Assembly: GCA_902478715.1 (NCBI GenBank)
Contig: CABSMC010000010.1
Coordinates: 1 to 48,823 of the forward strand
Source: an uncultured Adlercreutzia sp.
GTDB taxonomy: Bacteria; Actinomycetota; Coriobacteriia; Coriobacteriales; Eggerthellaceae
Reading direction: 5' to 3'
DNA length: 48,823 nt
Part shown: positions 16,352 to 23,782 of the stretch, in pieces
Layout of the letters: each line of letters starts with the position of its first letter
Numbering within the stretch: the stretch's first letter is position 1
Program-made: the position numbers and the translations under genes
Notes under the pieces: generated by a model
Told to the model about the DNA's origin: nothing
Seen by the model: only the letters and a program-made list of their open reading frames with translations
Database searches by the model: none

Positions 16352-17221
16352 CTAGCCCTCAGCGCCCACGGCATCCTCATCGGCCTCTTGCGCCGCCGAG
16401 GCGACGGGCAGCCCGGCTTTCTCCGTGCGTGCCAAGAGCGGGAAGCTGATGGCATGGGCCGGGCAGGCGTCCCTGCACTCGCCGCACTTGGTGCACTCCG
16501 CCAGGGAAACCGACGCTTCGGGATGATGCAGGTCAATCCCCTCGGGGCACACGTCGGCGCACCGCGAGCAGCTGGCGCCCGAGCAATGCAGGCAGGACTC
16601 GGCGGCCACCGTCGGACGGAACGTGCGGTTCAACCGCGCCATGAGGCCCAGCAGGGCGCCCAGGGGGCAGAAGCGGTGGCACCATTTTCGCAAGAGCACG
16701 ATCTCCGCCACGAGGATGACGGGGAACACCACGAGCGACAGCGTCGCCTCGCTGAACTGGAGCAGGCGCCAAAGGGCGATGAAGGTGGCCACGGAAAGGC
16801 CCACGGGGCAGATGAGGCAGAACACCGGGAACCCGAAGGCGGCCGTGGTGAGCACCGTGGCCCCGAGCACCCAGTTGCGCGAGTCGTTGGCCCCGTCGCG
16901 CTCGGCCGGCGTCGGCTTGTCGGCCTTCCGCTCCTTGATGCCGAAGACCCGGCGCAGCAAGGGCACGGGACAGCCCCAAGCGCAGAAGGCACGACCCGCC
17001 AGGGCCACGAGAACCGCAACGATGACCAGGCCGATCAGCAGCGGCGGCACGATGGTGCGCGAGGCGATGGCAGCCTCAACGGCCCCCAACGGGCAGATGG
17101 CGGCGATGTCGCCAATGCCCCAGGCCGACGGCGTTCCCGTGCCCGTATGCACGGCGAGTCCCACGCCGACCAGGCCCAAAAGGCCGACGGCGGCTATAGT
17201 GCGCTTCGTCTTCAACTTCAT
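16352..17221 (-). CDS. napH: NapH-like membrane iron-sulfur quinol oxidase subunit
   Basis: A 289-aa integral membrane protein with four or five helices. It has CAWGCP and CHRFCPLGALLG blocks on the cytoplasmic side, as in NapH/NosR-type ferredoxin membrane proteins. A C-terminal soluble part has two [4Fe-4S] motifs (CSRCADVCPEG and CTKCGECRDACPAH). NapH-type proteins take electrons from menaquinol and pass them to NapG. Only four bases separate it from the napG-like stop. It is the last gene of the operon. The partner oxidase here is not a nitrate reductase with nearby NapB, so its function with this molybdoenzyme is inferred. Confidence 0.85.
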   Translation of the reverse strand: MKLKTKRTIAAVGLLGLVGVGLAVHTGTGTPSAWGIGDIAAICPLGAVEAAIASRTIVPPLLIGLVIVAVLVALAGRAFCAWGCPVPLLRRVFGIKERKADKPTPAERDGANDSRNWVLGATVLTTAAFGFPVFCLICPVGLSVATFIALWRLLQFSEATLSLVVFPVILVAEIVLLRKWCHRFCPLGALLGLMARLNRTFRPTVAAESCLHCSGASCSRCADVCPEGIDLHHPEASVSLAECTKCGECRDACPAHAISFPLLARTEKAGLPVASAAQEADEDAVGAEG

Positions 17222-17225
17222 GGGC

Positions 17226-17852
17226 CTACACCCCCATCTCGCTGCCGTCTTCTACCACCGTGCGCCCGAGCTGGCCGGCTGCCTCGGGAGGCACCACCAC
17301 GATGCCCCGCCGCGTACCGCCGGCAAAGGTCCCGTACACGAGCGCCGTGCACTCGAACTCGCACTGGCCGCAGCCGTTGCACGCGTCGCCGTCCACCACC
17401 GGATGGCCGTCGACGAAGGCCAGCGCGTCGAAGGCGCAGGAGTCCTCGCAGACCGTGCAGCCCTGGAAATAGGACAGGCAGCGGTCCTTCTGCACCACCG
17501 CCACGCCCAGCTTCTCGGCCGTCTCGTCGAAGGATCTCAGCGCGCCGGTGGGGCACACCTCGATGCACTTGCCGCAAAAATCGCAGTAGCCCTTGTGGAA
17601 GTCGAGCACCGGCGTGCGCGCCCGCAGAAAGCCGTCGCCCACCGAGGCCACGGCCACTGCTCCCGTGGGGCAAGCGCTGCGGCAGCGATCGCACTTGAGG
17701 CAGGCGGCCGCAAGGGCGCGCTCGTCCTGGCCGCCCGGCGGACGCAACAGCTCGCCCTCCCCCGCAAAGGCCACGCCGGCCCCGCCCACGCCCGCGCCCA
17801 CGGCGCAGACCGCTGCCAGGCCGACGAAGCTGCGGCGCGTCATGGCGGTCAT
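17226..17852 (-). CDS. napG: NapG-like Tat-exported ferredoxin
   Basis: A 208-aa protein with a twin-arginine signal (MTRRSFVGLAAV at residues 4-15) and four [4Fe-4S] cluster motifs: CLKCDRCRSACP, CDFCGKCIEVCP, CTVCEDSCAFDAL and CNGCGQCEFECT. It should sit on the outer face of the membrane and carry electrons from the NapH-like subunit to a terminal reductase. Its start overlaps the torD stop by four bases (ATGA), a sign of coupled translation. Confidence 0.87.
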   Translation of the reverse strand: MTAMTRRSFVGLAAVCAVGAGVGGAGVAFAGEGELLRPPGGQDERALAAACLKCDRCRSACPTGAVAVASVGDGFLRARTPVLDFHKGYCDFCGKCIEVCPTGALRSFDETAEKLGVAVVQKDRCLSYFQGCTVCEDSCAFDALAFVDGHPVVDGDACNGCGQCEFECTALVYGTFAGGTRRGIVVVPPEAAGQLGRTVVEDGSEMGV

Positions 17853-18631
17853 GACGCCACCGCGCCTTCCGCGGCGGATGGAGTGCCCTCGCAGGCGCCA
17901 TCCCAGGCCGGGCGAATCTCATCCACTGCGGCACCGAGGGAGAGCGCCGCGGCGACCTCGTCGAAGAAGGCCGCCTCCGACTCCACGTACCCGCGCGTCA
18001 TCTGGGCGACGCCGCGGTAGAAATCGGTCTCGGCGAACTCGTCCACGGCCTCGCACAGAGCCGGCAGCCAGTTCTGCTGATGGTGCACGAAGAAGCTGCG
18101 GGCCAGCGACACCGCGTCCGCCAGCGACACCGCGTCATCCCCGTCAAGGGCCTCGTTCGCGCGGTCCGCGAGGACTGCGGCGAACTGCAGCTCGAAGCCG
18201 AGATGGTCTTCGGGGGTCGTGTTGTCGGCAGGCAGATCGAGGCCGCCCCGCCGGTAGTAGGTCACCGCGCCGTCGCGGGCATCCTGCATGAGGATGCGCT
18301 CCTCGCTCGTGAACACCGACTCGTAGGGCGGCGCCAGAATGCGGTCGTAGCTGCCGGCGCCGAGGAACACGCGCGCGTAGTCGACGGCCAGCTCCTGGCG
18401 GGTGCCGCCGTGGCGATGGCGAAGATACTCCTTGATGGCGCGCAGCCCCTCGTCGATGGCCGTGCCATCGCCGGCAATCTCGATATGGGCGAATGCCTCG
18501 ATCTGCTCGTCGGTGAGCTCGTACAGGTACAAGCTGGCAAGGAATCGGCAGAAGGCGGCGCGCGTCTCATTGGCCTCGCGCATTTCCTGGATGGCAGCCC
18601 CGTCGAGGGCGATGCGGTTGGTCTGGTCCAT
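17849..18631 (-). CDS. TorD/DmsD-family molybdoenzyme chaperone
   Basis: A 260-aa all-helical cytoplasmic chaperone that guards the Tat signal and helps cofactor insertion of the operon's molybdoenzyme. Family blocks are YARVFLGAGSYDRILAPPYESVF and PEDHLGFELQF. AAGGAG seven bases before the ATG sets the start; the open frame further upstream overlaps the membrane-subunit gene and lacks a site. A six-residue tandem duplication (DAVSLA twice, from an 18-bp DNA repeat at 18103-18136) sits in the C-terminal half. Confidence 0.88.
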   Translation of the reverse strand: MDQTNRIALDGAAIQEMREANETRAAFCRFLASLYLYELTDEQIEAFAHIEIAGDGTAIDEGLRAIKEYLRHRHGGTRQELAVDYARVFLGAGSYDRILAPPYESVFTSEERILMQDARDGAVTYYRRGGLDLPADNTTPEDHLGFELQFAAVLADRANEALDGDDAVSLADAVSLARSFFVHHQQNWLPALCEAVDEFAETDFYRGVAQMTRGYVESEAAFFDEVAAALSLGAAVDEIRPAWDGACEGTPSAAEGAVAS

Positions 18632-18696
18632 AGGGCAACTCCTTGGGAAGGGCCGCCCGGCCGGGAGGGGAAGACCGGGCGGCGGGAACAGTGAGG

Positions 18697-19509
18697 CTAG
18701 ATGCTCACACCGAACAGCGACATCAGCGCGATGGACGCGGTCCACATGAGCACGCGGTAGGCGACCGCCCCGATGAACGCGCCGACGACGGCCGCGATGG
18801 CCAAAGACAGCGCGCCCTCGGTCTTCTTCATGCCGGCCACGCCGCAGGCCGCGGGCACAACGCCGCCGCAGACAACGACGCCGACCCAGAACAAGATCGC
18901 GGAGTCCCCGCCCACGATGCCGGCCAGAAGGCCGTAGGCCAGGGAGGTCACCAACGCCGCGGCCGCGCCGACGAGCGTCTCGGTGGCCGCGAAGGACAGG
19001 GCAGCGCCCTCTTCCCTACGGGCGGCGCACAGGAGGTACCACAGGGCCGTGCCCGCAGCGAGCGCCGTGCCCAGGTAGCCCAAGGGCAGCGCAACAGTGT
19101 TCCAGGCCAGCTGCGAGGACATCATGTAGGAGGAACCGCACGCATAACTGAAGACGGCGGCCATGGCCACGGCGACGACACCGAGGCCCTTGAGCACCCC
19201 TTCGGAGGCGCCGCGCCGATACAGCACGAGGAACGCGACGGCAACCACGACGTCGATGCCGAGGAGCACGGCCTCCAGGAAAATGCCCGGAGCCGGGTGC
19301 GCCAGCACGGCCATGATGCGATCGACGTGGGACAGATGGGTCGCCGAGGCGATGCCGCCCACGATGATGAGGACGATGCCCGTGACGACCGCCGGCACAA
19401 CCGTTTTCTTGGCCAGGCCCTTAAAGGCGTCGAGGCCGGCGCAGGCGACAAGCCACGCCCCCGCCCCCGACAGGGCGGTGAACAGAACGAGGGACCATTG
19501 AATTTCCAT
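18697..19509 (-). CDS. DmsC-like membrane anchor subunit
   Basis: A 270-aa polytopic membrane protein with about eight helices, resembling DmsC, the menaquinol-oxidising anchor of DMSO reductases. The early SATHLSHVDRIMAVLAHPAPG segment is similar to the corresponding region of the second DmsC-like protein in this window (SATHLGTPANALHV). AAGGAG five bases before the ATG gives the start. It lies nine bases downstream of the DmsB-like gene and should bind that subunit on the periplasmic side. Confidence 0.85.
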   Translation of the reverse strand: MEIQWSLVLFTALSGAGAWLVACAGLDAFKGLAKKTVVPAVVTGIVLIIVGGIASATHLSHVDRIMAVLAHPAPGIFLEAVLLGIDVVVAVAFLVLYRRGASEGVLKGLGVVAVAMAAVFSYACGSSYMMSSQLAWNTVALPLGYLGTALAAGTALWYLLCAARREEGAALSFAATETLVGAAAALVTSLAYGLLAGIVGGDSAILFWVGVVVCGGVVPAACGVAGMKKTEGALSLAIAAVVGAFIGAVAYRVLMWTASIALMSLFGVSI

Positions 19510-19518
19510 GGGTGCTCC

Positions 19519-20145
19519 TTACTCGGCCACCGGGTAGGCAGCCGTATGCGGACGATCGGCCGGCGCGATGCGATCCTGCCATTGGCCGATCATGCTCGTC
19601 ATGATGTAACGGGTCGCAGGGTGGTTGCCCACGTCCTGCAGGGTGTGGATGTCGCCTTCGGAATACTTGGCCAGCTCCTTGGAGGCGTCGGAGTCAGGGT
19701 CGTCCAAATCGCCATAGAAGCGGGCGCCGGCCGCGCAGCTCTTCACGCAGGCAGGCAGCTTGTCCTGGGAGGTGAGATGCCCGCACAGCGTGCACTTCTC
19801 GGCGCACTTCTCAGCCGCGTTCCACGAGCGCACGCCGTAGGGGCAGGCCATCATGCAGTACTTGCAGCCGATGCACTTCTCCTTGTCCACCAACACGACG
19901 TTGTTCCCGTCGCGGTAGCTGGCGCCCGTGGGGCACACCGACACGCACGGGGCGTTCTCGCACTGCTGGCACATGGTCGGCAGCGCGTAGCGGGTCATGT
20001 CGGGATACTCCCCCACCGGGCCCACGGTGAACACCTTCGACCAGCGCTCGCCCAAGGCGACGCCATTCTCCATCTTGCATGCCACCTCGCACCCGAAGCA
20101 TCCGGTGCAGCGGTCCAGGTTCACAACAATGCAATTACGCGCCAT
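19519..20145 (-). CDS. DmsB-like electron-transfer subunit, four [4Fe-4S]
   Basis: A 208-aa ferredoxin-like protein with four Cys motifs: CTGCFGCEVACK, CQQCENAPCVSVCPTG, CIGCKYCMMACPYG, and CAEKCTLC with CVKSC further on. It carries electrons between the DmsC-like anchor and the molybdoenzyme. It lacks a signal peptide and is presumably co-exported with the catalytic subunit. ATG 20145, within the last codons of the catalytic gene and preceded by GAGGATG, is preferred over 20157. The C-terminal extension is family-typical. Confidence 0.9.
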   Translation of the reverse strand: MARNCIVVNLDRCTGCFGCEVACKMENGVALGERWSKVFTVGPVGEYPDMTRYALPTMCQQCENAPCVSVCPTGASYRDGNNVVLVDKEKCIGCKYCMMACPYGVRSWNAAEKCAEKCTLCGHLTSQDKLPACVKSCAAGARFYGDLDDPDSDASKELAKYSEGDIHTLQDVGNHPATRYIMTSMIGQWQDRIAPADRPHTAAYPVAE

Positions 20146-22846
20146 AGTCAAACACATCCTCGGTCTTGTCGCTGGGAGCGGGCATCCAGGGCTGGAACTG
20201 CTCGGGTTCGATCCACACGCTCTTCAGGATCTCGTCGTCGCTCGGACTTACCTTCACCTGGAAGCCGCGCAGGGTGTAGGTGCCGTACTCGGGGTTGTAG
20301 GGCGGGTCGTTCTTGGTGAGCACGTTGATGTTCATCACCTTGTAGGCCTGGGCCGGGTCGTCGGAATCCAGCAGCTCGGGAGCCCAGAAGCGCTCCTGGT
20401 ACACGACGCCCTTGGCGATGGCGGTGGTGACGCGGGCCTTGCCGTGGGTCTTGCCGCGGCGGCTCTCGATGTTCACCCACTGGCCGTCGGCGATGCCGTA
20501 CTTCTCGGCGTCCTCGGGGTGGATCCACATCTCCGGCACCGGGTAGATCTCGCGCAGATAGGGAATGTTGCGCAGGGTGCCGTGGTGGTACATGGGCAGT
20601 CGGCCCTCGGTGAGCACGAGCGGGTACTCGGTGTCGGTCAGGGGCGACTCGGCCGGCTCCACGTAGTAGCACAGAGGCTCGTAGTCGGCGCTGGCCGGCG
20701 GCAGCACGAGCGGCGCCTCCTCGGCGCACTGGGACCACGGGGCACCGGTGCGGCCCAAGATGATGTTGGACTCGCAGTACACTTCCAGCTTCTTCGACGG
20801 CGTGCCGAAGCCCTTGGGCTTGCCGGGATTCTCCTCGTCGTCGGCGAGGTAGGTCTGGTAGGTGCGGTACTCCTCGGGCGTGGCCCACTCGATGACGCCC
20901 TTCTCGCAGGCCTCGTCCCAGGTCATATCCAGCTTGTTCAGATGCTGCAGCTGCTTTTCGTACTCGTTCTTGTAGAACGGCGTGGTCATGCAGGCCACCT
21001 CGTCGAAGGCCTTGGGGCAGTGGGTGTTGCCGAGCTCCGCGCACTTCTGCACGATCTGGGTCCAGATGATGCCCTCTTCCACGGTCTCGAACAAGTGCGT
21101 GACCGCCTGGCGCATGACGATGGTGTTCAGCTGCGGAATGGTGAGGTTCGTCTCCAGCCACTCGGTGGTGGGCAGAAGCAGGTCGGCGCAGAGCACCGAG
21201 AACGCCGTCGGGTACATGAAGCACTGCACGATGTAGTCGAGGTTCGGCACGATCTCATCGAGGCAGGAGGAGTTGCCGAGCACCACGTGCTTGTTGCCGG
21301 AGCGCTCGATCCACATGTGGATCTGGTAGGGGTCGCCGTCCTTCATGGCCTTGAACACCGAGGGGATGTGCGCCATGTCCCAGCACAAGATGCCCTTGTG
21401 CTCGATGGTGCCGCAGCGCTTCATGACCTTCTCCTTGGAGAGCAGGCGGGGCGTGTTGCCCAGCTGGTCCTTGCAGGGGGCCGGCGCGAACTTCTGCAGC
21501 ATGGTGCCGGGCTTCTCCACATTGCCCATGAGGAACTCGAGGTTCAGGGCACCCAGGGCGCACTGCTGGGACTGCACGTACTGGTCGATGCACACGCCCT
21601 GCATGATGCCGGACTGGCCATTCGGGTCGGTGTAGATCTCAAGGGCGCGCTCGATCTGCTCGGGATCGAGCCAGCAGATCTCAGCGCCCTTCTCAAGCGT
21701 CCACTCCTCGCAGGACTCCTTCAGGAGCTGGCCGCCCGTGGCGCACTGCATGCCGTTGACCTCGTAGGTGCCGAACAGCGCCGGGGAGAGTCCCTCGTTC
21801 ATGGGGAACTCCACGACCACCGGGGCGTTCTTCTCGGGATCCCATACCACGTAGTCGGCATCGGTGCCGGGCAGGCCCGCCTCGGTCGCCTTCAGCGTGA
21901 GGCGCGTCTCGGGGTTGATGAGGTAGGGCATGTTCGTCCAGGTGCGGCAGAATTCCGCATCGTACTTCTCGTTCTCGAGGATCCAGCGGGTCCAGGTGAG
22001 CAGCAGGGCCGCATCGGTGCCGGGGCGGATGGGCAGCCACACCTCGGCCTTGGCGGCGTCCAGGGTGTAGCGGGGGTCGATGACCACGGTGCGCAGGCCC
22101 TCCGGGCGATTGCGCAGCTCGGCCAGGGCGCGGCCGCCGGTGGCCACCGAGGAGTTGGACGGGTCGGTGCCCCAGAGCACGAGCGAGGTCACCGGGCTGT
22201 CGGTGTAGTAGTAGTCCCAGCCGTTGGAGTCGGAGAACGACAGGTTGTTGGGCTTGCCGGCGCCGTAGGCCAGAAGCGAGGCGCCCATGCGGGGCAGGTA
22301 GCACTGCGAGCAGCCCGGCTCCCACACGTTGGGGGTGTTGATGGCCTCGCCGAAGCGCTTCACGTTCGAGAAGTGCGGGTTTCCGCCGCCACCCGTGGAA
22401 ACGGAGATGGCCTCTGAGCCGTACTTGTCGGACACTTCGTTGATCTTGGTCGCGACCTCGGTGAGCGCCTCCTCCCACGAGATGCGCTCCCACTGGTTGC
22501 TTCCGCGCTCGCCCACGCGGCGCATGGGGTACTTGTTGCGGTTCGGGTGATAGAGCGCCTGGATGCCGGCGAGGCCCTTGGCACACACGCCGCCCTGGGA
22601 CATGGGGCTTTCCGGATTCCCCTCGATCTTCACGACGCGGCCGTCCCGCACATGGGCCAGCACCGCGCAGTTGGCGATGCACGCGCGGCAGGACGTCTTG
22701 ATGATCTTCACGTCCGACGCCTCGTCGGCATGGGCCGGATCAACTGCCGTGAGGCTGTCGGCCGCACTGATGCCCAGTGCCGTCACCGCTCCCATGGCCG
22801 CCGTGGATTTCAGGAATCCGCGACGCGTCATAGTGGCTCGACTCAT
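20135..22846 (-). CDS. Tat-exported molybdopterin oxidoreductase, predicted Cys-ligated
   Basis: A 903-aa DMSO-reductase-superfamily catalytic subunit. The twin-arginine signal TRRGFLKS (residues 7-14) is followed by a [4Fe-4S] site, CRACIANC with a later Cys in GGVCAKG (Cys53, 56, 60, 88): the C-x2-C-x3-C-x27-C spacing differs from true DmsA. In the Mo-ligand region it reads WEPGCSQCYLPR (Cys179/182), suggesting a Cys ligand rather than Ser. The ensemble resembles the Eggerthella molybdoenzymes that include catechol dehydroxylases and arsenate/thiosulfate-type reductases; the substrate is unknown. ATG 22846 has AGGAG upstream; 22882 would add 12 unneeded residues. Confidence 0.88.
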   Translation of the reverse strand: MSRATMTRRGFLKSTAAMGAVTALGISAADSLTAVDPAHADEASDVKIIKTSCRACIANCAVLAHVRDGRVVKIEGNPESPMSQGGVCAKGLAGIQALYHPNRNKYPMRRVGERGSNQWERISWEEALTEVATKINEVSDKYGSEAISVSTGGGGNPHFSNVKRFGEAINTPNVWEPGCSQCYLPRMGASLLAYGAGKPNNLSFSDSNGWDYYYTDSPVTSLVLWGTDPSNSSVATGGRALAELRNRPEGLRTVVIDPRYTLDAAKAEVWLPIRPGTDAALLLTWTRWILENEKYDAEFCRTWTNMPYLINPETRLTLKATEAGLPGTDADYVVWDPEKNAPVVVEFPMNEGLSPALFGTYEVNGMQCATGGQLLKESCEEWTLEKGAEICWLDPEQIERALEIYTDPNGQSGIMQGVCIDQYVQSQQCALGALNLEFLMGNVEKPGTMLQKFAPAPCKDQLGNTPRLLSKEKVMKRCGTIEHKGILCWDMAHIPSVFKAMKDGDPYQIHMWIERSGNKHVVLGNSSCLDEIVPNLDYIVQCFMYPTAFSVLCADLLLPTTEWLETNLTIPQLNTIVMRQAVTHLFETVEEGIIWTQIVQKCAELGNTHCPKAFDEVACMTTPFYKNEYEKQLQHLNKLDMTWDEACEKGVIEWATPEEYRTYQTYLADDEENPGKPKGFGTPSKKLEVYCESNIILGRTGAPWSQCAEEAPLVLPPASADYEPLCYYVEPAESPLTDTEYPLVLTEGRLPMYHHGTLRNIPYLREIYPVPEMWIHPEDAEKYGIADGQWVNIESRRGKTHGKARVTTAIAKGVVYQERFWAPELLDSDDPAQAYKVMNINVLTKNDPPYNPEYGTYTLRGFQVKVSPSDDEILKSVWIEPEQFQPWMPAPSDKTEDVFDYGA

Positions 22847-22909
22847 AAGCCTTCTCCTTCTTTCCTCTTGATTGGCTTGCATGTCCCTGGAACAGGTGGC
22901 GTGGCGGCG

Positions 22910-23587
22910 CTAGGCCAGCAGTGCGCGCATGCGCTGGCCCGCTTCCGTCGTGCGCCAGGCACCGTCCCATGAGATACCGTCTACGGTCTCCAGCTTGGAG
23001 ATGAAATAGCCGGGATAGATCTGCTTGGGGAAGCTCAGGGCCGGATGTCCCGCCAGGGCCTCCTCTATGGCGGCCTTGGAGGCCCCCGTCTCGCAGAGGG
23101 CGAGCACGCGCCCGTAGGCATCGCCGTAGCCGTCGGGCTCGGCGGCCAGAAGCTCGCTGAAACGCTTGGCGGGCTCGAACTCATCCAGGGCCGCGCGGCC
23201 CGCTTCAGTGGTATGCAGCAGATAGTCCACGGGCTGATCGGGAAGTTCGGCGGCGGGGGAATCAGCCACCGCGACGTCCGCGCCGCCATCGGCGTCCGCG
23301 GCATCGGCACCGCCGGCGCTCCCGGCGCCATCGGAGGGCAGGCTGCCGGCATGGGCGCCTTGCTCTTCAGGCACCTCGATGGCCTCCACCGCCCCGCACT
23401 TCAACAGCATGGCGTAGAGCGCATGGGGCGTCTGCGTAGTGAGGGCCATGGCCCGCGACCCCGCAAGCGCGTCTTCCGCCTCGCGGAAGGGCCTCTCCTC
23501 CAAGGTCTCGCGCAGGCAGCCGAGCAACGCCAGGGTGTTCGCGCGATTGGCCAGAAGGGCCTTGCGCACCGCTTCGTAGTTCTCCAT
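22910..23587 (-). CDS. unknown protein heading the molybdoenzyme operon
   Basis: A 225-aa soluble protein with no membrane segment or signal. I do not recognise the family. It has an N-terminal helical part, a low-complexity Ala/Gly/Asp linker (about residues 85-115) and two segments that end alike, DYLLHTTEAGRAAL and GAWRTTEAGQRMRAL, reminiscent of winged-helix wings. It could be a duplicated DNA-binding fold or a TorD-like helper. GAGGAG four to nine bases before ATG 23587 fixes the start. It lies 63 bases upstream of the catalytic gene, probably as first gene of the operon. Confidence 0.7.
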   Translation of the reverse strand: MENYEAVRKALLANRANTLALLGCLRETLEERPFREAEDALAGSRAMALTTQTPHALYAMLLKCGAVEAIEVPEEQGAHAGSLPSDGAGSAGGADAADADGGADVAVADSPAAELPDQPVDYLLHTTEAGRAALDEFEPAKRFSELLAAEPDGYGDAYGRVLALCETGASKAAIEEALAGHPALSFPKQIYPGYFISKLETVDGISWDGAWRTTEAGQRMRALLA

Positions 23588-23700
23588 CGTCTCTCCTCGC
23601 TCTCTTCGGCGATGGGAGCACTCTACCGAGAAGGGGCGCGGGGCCGAAACGTCCGCAATTGATGAAAAACCCGGGGCTCGTTGGTGAAATAGCTCCAAGA

Positions 23701-23731
23701 AGGGCCATCACCCATGGTTGGTGATGGCCCT
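23701..23731 (-). terminator. hairpin after the MFS-CBS gene
   Basis: AGGGCCATCACC and GGTGATGGCCCT form a perfect 12-bp stem with a 7-base loop, 52 bases past the stop of the MFS-CBS gene. On the minus strand it is followed by TCTTGG, a poor U-tract. It separates this gene from the operon downstream. Confidence 0.55.
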
Positions 23732-23782
23732 ATGAGATGCCCGTTCAGACGGGAAATTGTGGGTGAGGTTATCGCCGGGGAC

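Noticed and set aside
19997..22417. 806-codon plus-strand open frame opposite the molybdoenzyme gene
   Set aside because: It lies opposite a Tat molybdoenzyme with all cofactor motifs. The plus translation is compositionally biased and has no recognisable domain.
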